Positions 24,395-34,262 of a DNA stretch of 64,000 nucleotides are shown piece after piece. The notes below the pieces were generated by a model. The model saw only the letters and a list, made by a program, of their open reading frames with translations. It did not search any database and was not told the origin of the DNA. Position numbers and translations under genes: made by a program. The DNA is from Sulfitobacter litoralis (GTDB lineage Bacteria; Pseudomonadota; Alphaproteobacteria; Rhodobacterales; Rhodobacteraceae), in contig NZ_FNJD01000001.1 of NCBI RefSeq assembly GCF_900103185.1, forward strand, positions 62,001 to 126,000, written 5' to 3'. The stretch's first letter is position 1, and the number at the start of each line of letters is the position of its first letter.

Positions 24395-26679
24395 CGTTTC
24401 TCCATCCGCGCCTGCATAAAGATCGATCCTTTGACGCTGGTGCTCCAGACCAGATGCAACAGATCACGCTCCGTTCCTTGGTCCGTCAACACATAGGGCA
24501 CGCTGTACTGCGCCACATTCGATCCGTCGCGCACCGGCCCGTCCATCGTGATGCTATCTACCGCAATCGCCCACCCGCCGAACGGAAAGCGGTCGGCAAT
24601 ATCCACCACCCAGGTCTTGGCCAAACTGCTTTCGGTATGTTCGACCTGCACGGGATTAGAGACCGGATTGCTGATGCCGTGAAACGAATTGCCGGTCATC
24701 TCTATGTTGCGCATGCGCGAGAAATCCATATCGGCAAAGCTGGTGTCGATCCGTTCGACCCGATCAATGAACCCGTTGATGCTGCGAAACCGATTGTCGT
24801 TGATTGTCAGCCCGTTGATCACATGACCCGCCCCATGGGGTTTGATCACGATATAGCTGAACCACGGGGCGACTTCGCCCGACAGAAAAATATTGCCGCT
24901 GATCGACAGTGAGCTGAAAGAATACTCGCTGCTATATTCCGGCGCGGGGTCTTGTTCGTTGGTCCATTCGACGAAACAATTATCGATATAATTTCCGTTC
25001 ACCACGCTCGCCGTGTGCTGCGCCGCAAGGATCAACCCAGCAGAGCGGACGCCGTTCTTGACCGTATCCCCCTGAAAGAAGTGGTTCCCCGTGACGATAT
25101 TATTCTGCCCCGCCAGCAGCGCAAAATGGCGAAAACGCGTGGCACGGTTGTCTCGGATCTTGACGTCATTGGCGTTGCAGTTGATCGCGATCGTGGTCCG
25201 GTCCGGCACGTCCAAAGCATCTTCGGCGGACAGGAATTGGCAGCGATCTACGAACATCCCCTGACACCCGCCGCCGCTAGACGTGATCCCGCGATCCTTG
25301 GGCCGCGAGATAAAGCAATCGCGCACATGAAAAATCGTCCCCGACGGCGCAAGGTTGATCGCGCTGGCCACGTTGTTGCACTGGAATTCGATGTCATCCA
25401 AAACGAACTTGCTAAGCTGGCTGTAGTTGCCGAAATCCAGCAGATACTGGAACCGCGTAAAGGTAAAGTTCTGCGTCCCCGCCGCATCATACAAGGGCGC
25501 GTTCAGGGTAATCTCTTGCGTGGCGACGTTCTTGGCCCGCACATAAATCTCGCGCCCTACCCCATTGCCCGTGATCAGCGCCCCCACAGGCACATTCGCC
25601 ACATTCACCACATTTGTCAGCTTGCGCGCATCCGACGGCGAATAGCTGGCCTGCGAGGTCACCGTGACCGTATCCCAATCGCCATTCGTGGCCGCTTCAA
25701 GCTGGCCGTTGCGGATCACCCGCCGCGTGGCATAGCTGGTGCGTTCAGGCGTCGCCGCCTGCATATCGATCGGGCCGGTCACGTTGACCTTGCGCCCGCC
25801 CAGATCCAGCGATTCATGATCCGCGTTGTTCAGCAACGCCTGAAACGCCTTGCGAAAGGCGATCTCTTCATTCCCGAACGCCTCGATATAGTTGGGCAGA
25901 TCAAAGTTGCGGCGCAGCAAAAGGATCGCGCTGCTAGGCATGGTCACCGTCCCCTCAAACCGCGTCGGCGCGTCAAAGGTCACATCCCCGTTCAGCAGAT
26001 ACGTCCCACGCGGGATCAGCACGCTGCGCCCCTGTGCATCCGCGTTCGCCGCCACAAAGGCCGCCGTATCATCGGTACTGCCATCCCCCACCGCGCCATA
26101 GTCCCGCACATCCACCTGTGCCAGCATGTCGCGCAGGAAAACGCTGGTCACATCCTCAATCTGCAGATCGTCGATGCGGACAACCCCGCCATTTTGCCCC
26201 GTCAGATCCAGCCCGAAATGCCCATAGACCGGCGCATTGCCCCAGACCATATCGACCCCGCCGCGCAGCCCCGAACCGACAATCGCGCTGACCTCGACCA
26301 CGTCGCCATAGCTCGTAAGCGCCACCGCCGGCCCTACTTCGACCAGCCCCCCGACACGGTTGCCATTGCCAAGCGCCGGATACCCCGAGATCCGCACCGA
26401 GGGTAAATTCCCACTAATCGCCTTCACCCGCGCCGTGATCCGCAGATAGCATCCCGGCAAAAGCGGTGTCTGCCCCATGTATCGCAGCTTCTGCGTCGAT
26501 TGCGTCTTGATCAGCTCAAGCGCCCCGCCAAAGTCCTGATCCGCAGGGATAAACGCCGCATTGATCGCATTGGCATAGGTATCAGACCCCGCCGTGCCAT
26601 CCCCGCTTGAATACACATCCAAGCCTTGTGCAAAAGCCGCAGGTGTCAGCAGCAGACCATCTGTGATTGCCTTGTTCAT
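24391..26679 (-). CDS. Right-handed beta-helix protein, pectate-lyase/GH28-related
   Basis: A 762-residue protein. Residues about 1-195 look like a carbohydrate-binding or phage-tail-type module, then VDVRDYGAVGDGSTDDTAAF begins the pectate-lyase superfamily domain, followed by many parallel beta-helix repeats (ITGNxF and INDNRF type). No classical signal peptide is seen. Close relatives are frequent in Rhodobacterales; some spike proteins of gene transfer agents and phages have this design, but no GTA genes lie here. The ATG at 26679 (MNKAITDG) with AAGGGG upstream is preferred to an in-frame ATG 6 nt earlier. Confidence 0.82.
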   Translation of the reverse strand: MNKAITDGLLLTPAAFAQGLDVYSSGDGTAGSDTYANAINAAFIPADQDFGGALELIKTQSTQKLRYMGQTPLLPGCYLRITARVKAISGNLPSVRISGYPALGNGNRVGGLVEVGPAVALTSYGDVVEVSAIVGSGLRGGVDMVWGNAPVYGHFGLDLTGQNGGVVRIDDLQIEDVTSVFLRDMLAQVDVRDYGAVGDGSTDDTAAFVAANADAQGRSVLIPRGTYLLNGDVTFDAPTRFEGTVTMPSSAILLLRRNFDLPNYIEAFGNEEIAFRKAFQALLNNADHESLDLGGRKVNVTGPIDMQAATPERTSYATRRVIRNGQLEAATNGDWDTVTVTSQASYSPSDARKLTNVVNVANVPVGALITGNGVGREIYVRAKNVATQEITLNAPLYDAAGTQNFTFTRFQYLLDFGNYSQLSKFVLDDIEFQCNNVASAINLAPSGTIFHVRDCFISRPKDRGITSSGGGCQGMFVDRCQFLSAEDALDVPDRTTIAINCNANDVKIRDNRATRFRHFALLAGQNNIVTGNHFFQGDTVKNGVRSAGLILAAQHTASVVNGNYIDNCFVEWTNEQDPAPEYSSEYSFSSLSISGNIFLSGEVAPWFSYIVIKPHGAGHVINGLTINDNRFRSINGFIDRVERIDTSFADMDFSRMRNIEMTGNSFHGISNPVSNPVQVEHTESSLAKTWVVDIADRFPFGGWAIAVDSITMDGPVRDGSNVAQYSVPYVLTDQGTERDLLHLVWSTSVKGSIFMQARMEKR

Positions 26680-26815
26680 CGTCATCCCCTTCGCCGAGGG
26701 TGCAATGTCGCCCCCCATGAATTGCAAAACTCCGACGCTTGGCCGGCAGGGGGATAGAAATATTCACAAGTGGTTAATCACGTCTAACCGCAGCGTACGG
26801 CGCTCGGGGGCAATG

Positions 26816-27229
26816 TTACGCCGAAACGCTTGGCGCATCCAGCAACTGAACAGAGGCAATGCGCCAACCCTCGGGCGTCTCAACCATCTGATAATCCAGC
26901 AAATAGGTGAAACCCTTCAGGTCCGTCACCTGCACCTTTTGCCACTGTGCGCCCGCGATCTCGCGTAGGTCCAGAAACCGCACGTCGGTGTTTTTCCAAA
27001 CCATCGGATAGCCCGAGGTTACCATACGTTTAAAATTTTCGGTGGACTGAAACATCATCTGCAGATTGGGGCTCGCATATGCGAACGCCCCCTCGAAATC
27101 ATCTGCCTTAAAGGCCTCGAACTGGCCTGTGATCGTGCTTTCGATATCCGCCTGCTGCGCCGTGGCACCAAACGCCGTCGCAAAGGTCAAAACCATCCCG
27201 AAAAATGCCGAAAGAACCGCGCCACGCAT
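26816..27229 (-). CDS. DUF4864 domain-containing exported protein
   Basis: A 137-residue protein with a signal peptide (to about residue 24, GATAQ) and a small NTF2-like domain: ITGQFEAFKADDFEGAFAYA and YLLDYQMVETPEGWRI are typical of DUF4864. Its function is unknown and it probably acts in the periplasm. Confidence 0.85.
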   Translation of the reverse strand: MRGAVLSAFFGMVLTFATAFGATAQQADIESTITGQFEAFKADDFEGAFAYASPNLQMMFQSTENFKRMVTSGYPMVWKNTDVRFLDLREIAGAQWQKVQVTDLKGFTYLLDYQMVETPEGWRIASVQLLDAPSVSA

Positions 27230-27291
27230 GAGAATGCTCCCTATGATGTATTGGACTTAACCTAATCCACGCACACCATAGGGCAATAGTT

Positions 27292-28872
27292 TCACGCTGT
27301 GGTCAGCTTGCCTGCCAGCGCGTCGTCGATCAGTGCGACAGTCTCATCCACACCATAAAGCGCGATGAAGCCACCGAAACGCGGGCCTTGGCTCGCGCCC
27401 AACAACACTTCGTAAAGCGCGGTAAACCAGTCACGCAGCGGGTCGAAACGTTCTTTCCCGACAGCGAAAACCATCGTTTGCAACGCCTCGGCATCCAGCC
27501 CGCCGTCCCATGTTTTCAACTGGTCCCGCAGGTCTTCCAGTGCTTCGCGCTCCAGATCAGAGGGCTCGCGGAACACTTTGGTGGGCTTCACAAAGTCGTT
27601 GTAATAGCGCACCGCATGTTCGGCTGCTGCATCCATACCGGGGTTACCTTCGGGCGTCGCATCCGGCGCATAACGCTGGATAAAGCCCCACAGCTGCGAC
27701 TTTTCCTCGGCCGACGAAACAGACGCAAGGTTCAGCAGCATCGAATACGGCACGATCATATCCGACTTTGGCACATCGCCCCCGTGGATATGCCAAACGG
27801 GGTTGTTCAACTTGCCCTTGTCGTCCTGCGTCTCGAACGCGCGCAGCTGTTGGTGGTATTCATCAACCGCCTTGGGGATCACGTCGAAATACATGCGCTT
27901 GGCCGTCTTCGGCTTGAGGTACATAAAGTACGACAGCGATTCCGCACTGGCATAGGTCAGCCATTCGTCGATGGTCAGCCCGTTGCCGGATGACTTGGAA
28001 ATCTTGTGCCCGTCCTGATCCAAGAACAGCTCGTAGGTGAAATGCTCGGGCGGACGGTTGCCCAGAATGCGGCAAATTTTGTCATAGATCGGCGTGTTGG
28101 TGCTATGGTCCTTGCCGTACATCTCAAAGTCGACATCAAGCGCTGCCCAACGGGCGCCAAAGTCAGGCTTCCACTGCAATTTCACGTTGCCACCGGTCAG
28201 CGGCAGGGTCATCTCGGTGCCGTCTTCATCGTCGAAGGTGATCGTGCCTTCTTTGGCGTTGACCGCTTTCATCGGCACATACATCACCCGTCCGGTTTCA
28301 GGGTGGATCGGCAGGAAGATCGAATAGGTCTGACGCCGCTCTTCGCGCAGCGACTTCAGCATCACTTCCATGATCTCGTCGTACTTCTCGGCGGCGCGCA
28401 AAAGCACCTCGTCGAACTTACCCGACCCGTAGAATTCGGTGGCCGAGATGAATTCATATTCGAACCCGAATGTATCAAGGAACCGGCGCAGCATCGCGTT
28501 GTTATGTGCGCCAAAGCTGTCGTGCGTGCCGAAAGGATCGGGCACAGATGTCAGCGGTCTTTGCAGATGTTCGGCCAAGGCTTCGGGATCCGGCACGTTG
28601 CTCGGCACTTTGCGCATTCCGTCCAGATCGTCCGAAAAGCACACTAACCGCGTCGGAATGTCGCTGATCAGCTCAAAAGCGCGGCGGATCATCGTCGTGC
28701 GCGCAACTTCGCCGAAGGTCCCGATATGCGGCAGACCCGACGGGCCATAGCCGGTCTCGAACAAGACATGCCCCTTCTCGGGAGCCTTATTTGCATAGCG
28801 TTTCAACACCCGACGTGCTTCCTCGAACGGCCACGCTTTGCTGGTTAGGGCTGCTTCACGCATCTGCGACAT
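27292..28872 (-). CDS. lysS: Lysyl-tRNA synthetase, class I
   Basis: Charges tRNA-Lys. This is the class I (LysK) enzyme of archaea and alphaproteobacteria, not the usual bacterial class II form. The 526-residue protein has the HIGH-type motif PHIGTFGE and the KMSKS-type motif KISKSSG. I choose the ATG at 28872 (MSQMREAAL) with GGA 9 nt upstream; an in-frame ATG at 28902 would add ten unlikely residues. It diverges from the TerB-like gene. Confidence 0.95.
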   Translation of the reverse strand: MSQMREAALTSKAWPFEEARRVLKRYANKAPEKGHVLFETGYGPSGLPHIGTFGEVARTTMIRRAFELISDIPTRLVCFSDDLDGMRKVPSNVPDPEALAEHLQRPLTSVPDPFGTHDSFGAHNNAMLRRFLDTFGFEYEFISATEFYGSGKFDEVLLRAAEKYDEIMEVMLKSLREERRQTYSIFLPIHPETGRVMYVPMKAVNAKEGTITFDDEDGTEMTLPLTGGNVKLQWKPDFGARWAALDVDFEMYGKDHSTNTPIYDKICRILGNRPPEHFTYELFLDQDGHKISKSSGNGLTIDEWLTYASAESLSYFMYLKPKTAKRMYFDVIPKAVDEYHQQLRAFETQDDKGKLNNPVWHIHGGDVPKSDMIVPYSMLLNLASVSSAEEKSQLWGFIQRYAPDATPEGNPGMDAAAEHAVRYYNDFVKPTKVFREPSDLEREALEDLRDQLKTWDGGLDAEALQTMVFAVGKERFDPLRDWFTALYEVLLGASQGPRFGGFIALYGVDETVALIDDALAGKLTTA

Positions 28873-28991
28873 GTCATCAATTCCATCATTTTCACCCCGC
28901 ACCCAATGCGCGCAGGCAGGCTGTACCTATTGCGTCCCTGTAGGCCCGTCAATAATCTGCAGATCAATGCAATAACCGAACGGAAATGCGC

Positions 28992-29414
28992 ATGAATGAC
29001 GACACCTCCCTTAGCTTAAGCGCGCAAGACTGCCTTGTCGCCATTATGATCGCGGTCTCCGCGTCAGACGAGGACATCCGCACCACGGAACTGCTCAAGA
29101 TTCAGTCGGCAGTGAATATGCTGCCCGTGTTCTCCGGTTATGATCTGGACCGCATCAGCACTGTCAGTTCCATGGTCTTTGATCTGTTCGAACAAGAGGA
29201 CGGGCTGGATGCCCTGTTCGGGCTGGTCAAAGCCGCGATGCCTGACCGCCTAAACGAGACGGCATATGCCTTGGCCTGTGACGTGGCCGCAGCCGACGGC
29301 ACCCTCGAAGAGGCAGAGCTGCGCCTGCTCGAAGAAATCCGCTACGAGCTGGATCTGGACCGTCTGCACGCGGCCGCCATCGAACGCGGTGCCCGTGCGC
29401 GCCATGTAAAATAA
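28992..29414 (+). CDS. TerB-family protein
   Basis: A 140-residue all-helical protein of the TerB / tellurite-resistance-type fold: acidic paired repeats, SASDEDIRTTELLKI in the first half and AAADGTLEEAELRLLEEI in the second, as in metal-binding TerB-like proteins. The ATG at 28992 has GGA 8 nt upstream; one 6 nt earlier is possible. No other ter genes accompany it, so a tellurite function should not be assumed. Confidence 0.85.
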   Translation: MNDDTSLSLSAQDCLVAIMIAVSASDEDIRTTELLKIQSAVNMLPVFSGYDLDRISTVSSMVFDLFEQEDGLDALFGLVKAAMPDRLNETAYALACDVAAADGTLEEAELRLLEEIRYELDLDRLHAAAIERGARARHVK

Positions 29415-29436
29415 GCCAGCTGGTCGGGCTAATCCG

Positions 29437-30948
29437 CTAAAGCGCGGCTGTATCCTTGGTCTGATGAAACGCCCCCCAGCGTTCAATCAGCCCCTGCTGC
29501 AGCCGTTTGGCCCGCCCATTCCAGGCCCGCCCCCCGTCAGGGCGTTCGCGTTGCGCCCGCGTTAGGGTCGCGCGACGGGGCATGTCGGCGGTGAACACAG
29601 CAAATGCCATCACCCGCCCGTCCGGTGCCGTCAGGTATCCTGCCAGCGCCGAGACAAAGTTCAGCGTTCCGGTTTTCGCCTCGACCTTGATCGGATGGTT
29701 TTGCACAGGACGGCCTTTGGAATCACGCAAGGAAATCGACTTGAGCAAGGGTTTCAACGTGCCAGACCCGTGGATCCTGACCAGCGCTGTCACCATGTCC
29801 TGCGACGACACGCGGCTGTCTTCCCCCAGACCGGAATGATCCACCAGCGCGGGCGCATTCATGCCCAGATTGGCCTTGGCCCAAACGTTCATTTCTGCCG
29901 CCGAGGCCCGCAAGGAAACCGGCGTTCCGGTGCGATAGACCGTGGCAGAAAGCCCCGCCATCTCGGCGATCAGGTTATTGGAATACTTCAACATATCGCG
30001 CAGGATATCGCGCAACGGCGCACTTTTTCGGGCCACCAGAACCTCGCCCTCGGGCAGACTGGTGATCAGGCTCATGTCGCGCAGGCGGATGCCTTGTGAT
30101 CCAGCCAACGTCTTGAATATGTCGCCCGCATAAAGCCCCGGTTTGCGCACAGGCAACCACCGCGACCCGCCATTCCCCAAGGCGCTTTGGGCAACGCTCC
30201 AATCATCGCGCGTGCCTGCATCGCGATAGGTAAACACCGGTGAGCTGCGGTCGCTGATCTCCATCGCCGCCATCGCCACATCAGGGCGATAAGACCCCGA
30301 CCGCCCGTCCATCAGTACCGAATAGCCGCCGTTCTCGCGCTTCCATTCGAAATGCACGCGGTTAAAGTTCAGCGCCAGCCCCGACACTGCCGGATTGTAG
30401 CCCACGTGATCGGGCTGGTCGGCATCAATCAACGGGAACATCGGCAGGCTGTGTTCATAGACCTTCAGCCCGCCTTTGACGCCTATGATCCCGGCCGCTT
30501 TCAGGTCGTCCACCAGCCGCGCGAGCCCGGCGGTATCCAGCGTCGGATCGCCCCCGCCCACAAGGATCAGATCGCCCTGCACTTCGCCGCCCACGACACC
30601 GCCGGTCGCCATGATCCGCGTCTCGAACTGATGCGCCGCGCCTAGCGTGTCCAGCGCGTACAGCGCGGTTATCGCCTTGGTTACGCTGGCAGGGGGCATG
30701 CCCTCAAGCGGGCCATGTTGTTCAAGCACCGCACCGGTTTCGGCGTCTGCCAGACTAAAGGTCACCATTCCGTCGAGCTTGGCTTTGTCGATCAGCTCTT
30801 GCGCAGAGGGGATTGACTGCCGGAACAGATCATCCCCGCGCAACACAGGGCGCAGCGATTCAGTCGGCGGGGCCGCAAACGCAGCCGGCGCGATTATGCC
30901 CGCCGCAGCGGACCCCAGAAAGAAACGACGTGATAAAACAGTTTTCAT
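29437..30948 (-). CDS. dacB: D-alanyl-D-alanine carboxypeptidase/endopeptidase (PBP4 type)
   Basis: A periplasmic low-molecular-weight penicillin-binding protein that trims peptidoglycan. The 503-residue protein begins with a twin-arginine-like signal (LSRRFFLGSAAAG) and carries SVTK near residue 90 (the SxxK nucleophile), SNN (KYSNNLIAE) and KTG (AKTGTLNF). The ATG at 30948 is chosen because it begins the signal; the open frame runs 26 codons further upstream. It follows nadD on the same strand across about 225 nt in which I see no gene. Confidence 0.93.
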   Translation of the reverse strand: MKTVLSRRFFLGSAAAGIIAPAAFAAPPTESLRPVLRGDDLFRQSIPSAQELIDKAKLDGMVTFSLADAETGAVLEQHGPLEGMPPASVTKAITALYALDTLGAAHQFETRIMATGGVVGGEVQGDLILVGGGDPTLDTAGLARLVDDLKAAGIIGVKGGLKVYEHSLPMFPLIDADQPDHVGYNPAVSGLALNFNRVHFEWKRENGGYSVLMDGRSGSYRPDVAMAAMEISDRSSPVFTYRDAGTRDDWSVAQSALGNGGSRWLPVRKPGLYAGDIFKTLAGSQGIRLRDMSLITSLPEGEVLVARKSAPLRDILRDMLKYSNNLIAEMAGLSATVYRTGTPVSLRASAAEMNVWAKANLGMNAPALVDHSGLGEDSRVSSQDMVTALVRIHGSGTLKPLLKSISLRDSKGRPVQNHPIKVEAKTGTLNFVSALAGYLTAPDGRVMAFAVFTADMPRRATLTRAQRERPDGGRAWNGRAKRLQQGLIERWGAFHQTKDTAAL

Positions 30949-31173
30949 AAGGCGACTTAAACCTGACAGGACCCAGTGACACAAGCAGGAGCAAATCACA
31001 TTTTCATGGGCGACGGGGCCAGGCAAACGGACGGGACACGCAACGCGCCATTTTGATCATGTTTGACGCTTCTCCCCCGCGTCCCGCAGGCGATTTCCTG
31101 CCAATAGCGCTTGGCGCGGGTCCAACATCTGCGCCGAAGTCCCTTTTTACCTTGGGCAGGGCGGGACACGATT

Positions 31174-31803
31174 CTAGGCTTTGGCGTCGCCTTTTGCAGA
31201 CTGCGCTGACCATTTGCCCGCAGCGCGGATCGCGCTTGAACTGACATCGACCATCGGCACATTCACAAAACACCACGCCGGTGCCTGCGCGCGCCCCAAA
31301 AGTTGGCTGTGCCGTCCCGAAATCCGGTAGGGCGCATAAAGCGTCGCCGCGCGGCTCATCCGCGCCGAGATCCGCTGGCCAGGTCGCGCAAGAACACCCA
31401 AGGGCACCGTTTCTATGATCTGCTGCCAGTCTTGCCACAGGTGGAACTGCGCCAGATTATCCGCGCCCATCAGCCAGACGAACCGCACGCCGGGATAGCG
31501 CGCGCGCAGCGCGGCAAGGGTCTGCGCGGTATAGCGCGTGCCTAGATGGGCCTCGATATCCGTGACCTCGACCCGCGGGTGCTGCATCACCTGCTGCGCC
31601 ATCGCCAGACGCTGCGCCATCGGGGCCGGACCTTGTGCCTTCAACGGGTTGCCGGGGCTCAGCATCCACCACACGCGATCCAGCCCGAAACGCTTTATCG
31701 CTTCGCGGGTGATATGCGCGTGCCCCTCGTGTGCCGGATCAAACGACCCGCCTAGCAGTCCGATCACCTGCCCCGGGGGCGCATATGGAAATGGATAACC
31801 CAA
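31174..31803 (-). CDS. nadD: Nicotinate-nucleotide adenylyltransferase
   Basis: Makes deamido-NAD from nicotinate mononucleotide and ATP. The 209-residue protein shows [16 protein letters not shown] with the HxGH nucleotide motif and VDVSSSAIR, the ISSTxIR motif, near the end. The start appears to be a TTG at 31803, with GGGGG 8 nt upstream; the FPYAPPGQ segment before the fold resembles relatives. NAD synthase (nadE) lies at the far end of this window. Confidence 0.93.
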   Translation of the reverse strand: MGYPFPYAPPGQVIGLLGGSFDPAHEGHAHITREAIKRFGLDRVWWMLSPGNPLKAQGPAPMAQRLAMAQQVMQHPRVEVTDIEAHLGTRYTAQTLAALRARYPGVRFVWLMGADNLAQFHLWQDWQQIIETVPLGVLARPGQRISARMSRAATLYAPYRISGRHSQLLGRAQAPAWCFVNVPMVDVSSSAIRAAGKWSAQSAKGDAKA

Positions 31804-31880
31804 CGAAAACGGCCCCCGATATACATCAGGGGCCGAAAGAAGGGCAGCAACGCCCCTTTGTCAATCGCGTAGTCCGTGCG

Positions 31881-33434
31881 TTAATCGACGAACTTCTTGA
31901 TCTCGCCGGATTTAAGCCGCGCGAAATAGCTCTTCATCTCGCGTTTGACGATTGGCATCAGGAAGTACAGCGCCGTGATGTTCACAACCGCCATGGCAAA
32001 GATCATCGCATCAGAAAAGTCGATAACCGCCCCAAGATTGGCGGCAGCCCCCACAACGATGAACAGGCAGAAGATCACCTTGAACACGATCTCTTTGGTT
32101 TTGCCTTCGCCAAACAGATAGGTCCACGCTTTCAGCCCGTAGTAAGACCAGCTGATCATCGTGGAAAAGGCGAACAAGATCACCGCCAGCGCCAGCACAT
32201 AGGGGAACCAGCTGAACCCGGTCGCAAAGGCGGCGGATGTCAGTTGCACACCGCTGGACCCGTCAACGGTCTGGATCGCGGTGCCTGCCTCGTTCAGGAT
32301 GAAACGCCCTGTTTCGGGGTCCATAACCAACACGCCAGAGATGGTGATCACCAAAGCCGTCATCGTACAGATCACAACGGTATCGATGAACGGCTCAAGC
32401 AGGGAAACCACACCTTCGGTCACCGGCTCTTTGGTGCGGACGGCAGAGTGTGCGATCGCAGCCGATCCCACACCCGCTTCGTTAGAGAAAGCCGCCCGCT
32501 TAAAGCCCTGTATCAACGCACCGACCAGACCGCCTGCAACACCCAGACCGCTGAATGCACCTTCGAATATCTGACCAAAGGCCCAACCGATCTTGTCGTA
32601 TTCAACGATCAGGATAATCAACGCAGCCCCGACATAGATCACACCCATCAGCGGTACGATCTTTTCAGTCACGTTGGCGATGGATTTGATCCCGCCCACG
32701 ATGACCGAAAACACCACGGCGGCAAACACGATGCCCGTGATCCATCCGGGATAATCCCCGATGATACCGGCCAACTGCGCATGTGCCTGGTTGGCTTGGA
32801 ACATGTTCCCGCCGCCCAAGGCACCGCCGATGGTAAAGATCGAAAAGACAATCGCCAGAAAGCCGCCCAACGGCAGGCCGCGTTCCTTAAAGCCCTTTGT
32901 CATATAGTACATCGGACCACCGGAAACGGTGCCATCGGCGTATTCATTGCGGTATTTCACACCCAGCGTACATTCGGTGAACTTAGATGCCATGCCCAGC
33001 AAACCGGCCAAGATCATCCAGAAGGTTGCGCCCGGCCCACCGATGCCCACGGCCACCGCGACGCCCGCGATGTTCCCCAGACCGACAGTCCCCGACAGCG
33101 CCGTCGTCAGCGCCTGAAAGTGGCTGACCTCACCCGAGTCGTCGGGATCGGAATAATCACCTTTGACCAGCGATATCGCATGCCAGAACGCCTTGATCTG
33201 AATAAAGCCAAAGTACAGCGTAAACACAGACGCCGCGACCACCAGCCACAGCACGATCCATGGGAAGTTTGTGCCCGGCAGCGACATGAAGATCAGGTTG
33301 ACGAACCAGCCCGTCGAACCGGCAAAGATATCGTTGATGCGTTGATCCATGCCCACGGCCTCTTGTGCAGAGGCAACCATCGGCAAGGCAGAGGCAGCAG
33401 CAGCCCCCACACCCGTTGTCAGAAAGTTTTTCAT
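31881..33434 (-). CDS. Alanine or glycine:Na+ symporter (AGCS family)
   Basis: A 517-residue inner-membrane carrier with about ten to eleven helices. The family signature lies in [23 protein letters not shown] and in the motif [16 protein letters not shown]. An N-terminal signal-like segment ends near residue 23 (ASAQ). AAAGG is placed 7 nt before the ATG at 33434. The gene follows the uspA-like gene by 11 nt, so transporter and stress protein form one unit. Confidence 0.94.
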   Translation of the reverse strand: MKNFLTTGVGAAAASALPMVASAQEAVGMDQRINDIFAGSTGWFVNLIFMSLPGTNFPWIVLWLVVAASVFTLYFGFIQIKAFWHAISLVKGDYSDPDDSGEVSHFQALTTALSGTVGLGNIAGVAVAVGIGGPGATFWMILAGLLGMASKFTECTLGVKYRNEYADGTVSGGPMYYMTKGFKERGLPLGGFLAIVFSIFTIGGALGGGNMFQANQAHAQLAGIIGDYPGWITGIVFAAVVFSVIVGGIKSIANVTEKIVPLMGVIYVGAALIILIVEYDKIGWAFGQIFEGAFSGLGVAGGLVGALIQGFKRAAFSNEAGVGSAAIAHSAVRTKEPVTEGVVSLLEPFIDTVVICTMTALVITISGVLVMDPETGRFILNEAGTAIQTVDGSSGVQLTSAAFATGFSWFPYVLALAVILFAFSTMISWSYYGLKAWTYLFGEGKTKEIVFKVIFCLFIVVGAAANLGAVIDFSDAMIFAMAVVNITALYFLMPIVKREMKSYFARLKSGEIKKFVD

Positions 33435-33445
33435 GATATGACCTT

Positions 33446-33886
33446 TCAAGGAATGATCGTCAAAGGCACGCGGGAGGCGACGGCCAGACGGCCCGTCACG
33501 CCACCGAACATACGCTCTTTCAAACCGCGCAGACCGACACGACCCACCACGATCTGCTGTGCGCCATGTTTTTTGGCCAGATCATCCAGAATATCGGCTA
33601 CATCGCCGTGCTTTACGATGCCCTGAACCGTTACGCCCTTATCGCCGGCCTTTTTCACCGCCGGATCGACGATGCGTTCACGGGCAAGCGCCAGCTCCTC
33701 TTCGCGGCGTTTGTGGCGCTGGTCATTTTCCTCTGAGGTCTGGAAACTGAACGGAGACCATTCGATCACATACACGAGCTTAAGCTCGCAATCCCCGATC
33801 AATCTGGCCTGGGTCATCGCGAAATCCAAAGCGCGCGCTCCGGCCTCTCCCCCATCCAGACCAACTATAATAGTCGAAGCTGTCAT
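33446..33886 (-). CDS. Universal stress protein UspA family
   Basis: A 146-residue cytoplasmic protein with the start [16 protein letters not shown] and the C-terminal ATP-binding-type motif [23 protein letters not shown] (G-2x-G-9x-G-S/T pattern). The ATG at 33886 begins the domain; the frame is open further upstream but that part is not conserved-looking. Co-transcription with the symporter suggests it monitors transport or energy state, as for other Usp-transporter pairs. Confidence 0.9.
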   Translation of the reverse strand: MTASTIIVGLDGGEAGARALDFAMTQARLIGDCELKLVYVIEWSPFSFQTSEENDQRHKRREEELALARERIVDPAVKKAGDKGVTVQGIVKHGDVADILDDLAKKHGAQQIVVGRVGLRGLKERMFGGVTGRLAVASRVPLTIIP

Positions 33887-34262
33887 GTATTTATCCCTAT
33901 GTTGAGACACGGTCTTTTTGCGGCCGCGTTGAAACGGGGCGCTGAACGCACCCGAGTCTGCAGAATATAAACGAGGTCGGAAATTTTTTTCGACTGAATT
34001 TCGTATAAAATGCGGTCGATCGTCCCCATTTACTTGGCTTTGCTCGGTTAAAACGGAAAGCTGCTGCCGAAACGCCGTCGATGGGACGTCGGGCCACGAC
34101 CCAGAGCCAAGCACGCACCCTAAAAGCGGTCCCTCGGCGGCGGGTCTTCAAAACCGCACGTGATGCCTTATATATGAGCCTAATATATTGAACGTTTGCT
34201 CTTGCCCGCCAGTGGCGATATTGCACGCTCCAAATCGTATTCAGCTTACCCGAGGATTCTCA
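33887..34262. other. Intergenic region between uspA-like and ettA genes
   Basis: This 376-bp stretch separates divergent genes and must hold both promoters. It has an AT-rich patch near 34164-34190 (TTATATATGAG...TAATATATT) suited to an ettA promoter and another at 33964-34010. I see no RNA gene. GAGG lies 8 nt before the ettA ATG. Confidence 0.5.

Noticed and set aside
26773-26788. TTAA-N7-TAAC upstream of the beta-helix gene as a CtrA site
   Set aside because: Only one half matches the full TTAA-N7-TTAA consensus; expected by chance in intergenic DNA.
31731-33626. A 631-residue plus-strand frame
   Set aside because: It is antisense to the AGCS symporter and rich in His, Gln and Arg, typical of a shadow frame.
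34143-34155. GGTCTTCAAAACC, identical to the anticodon-loop region of the tRNA-Sec
   Set aside because: No D arm, T arm or acceptor can be built around it; a 13-nt match is not enough for a tRNA remnant or attachment site.
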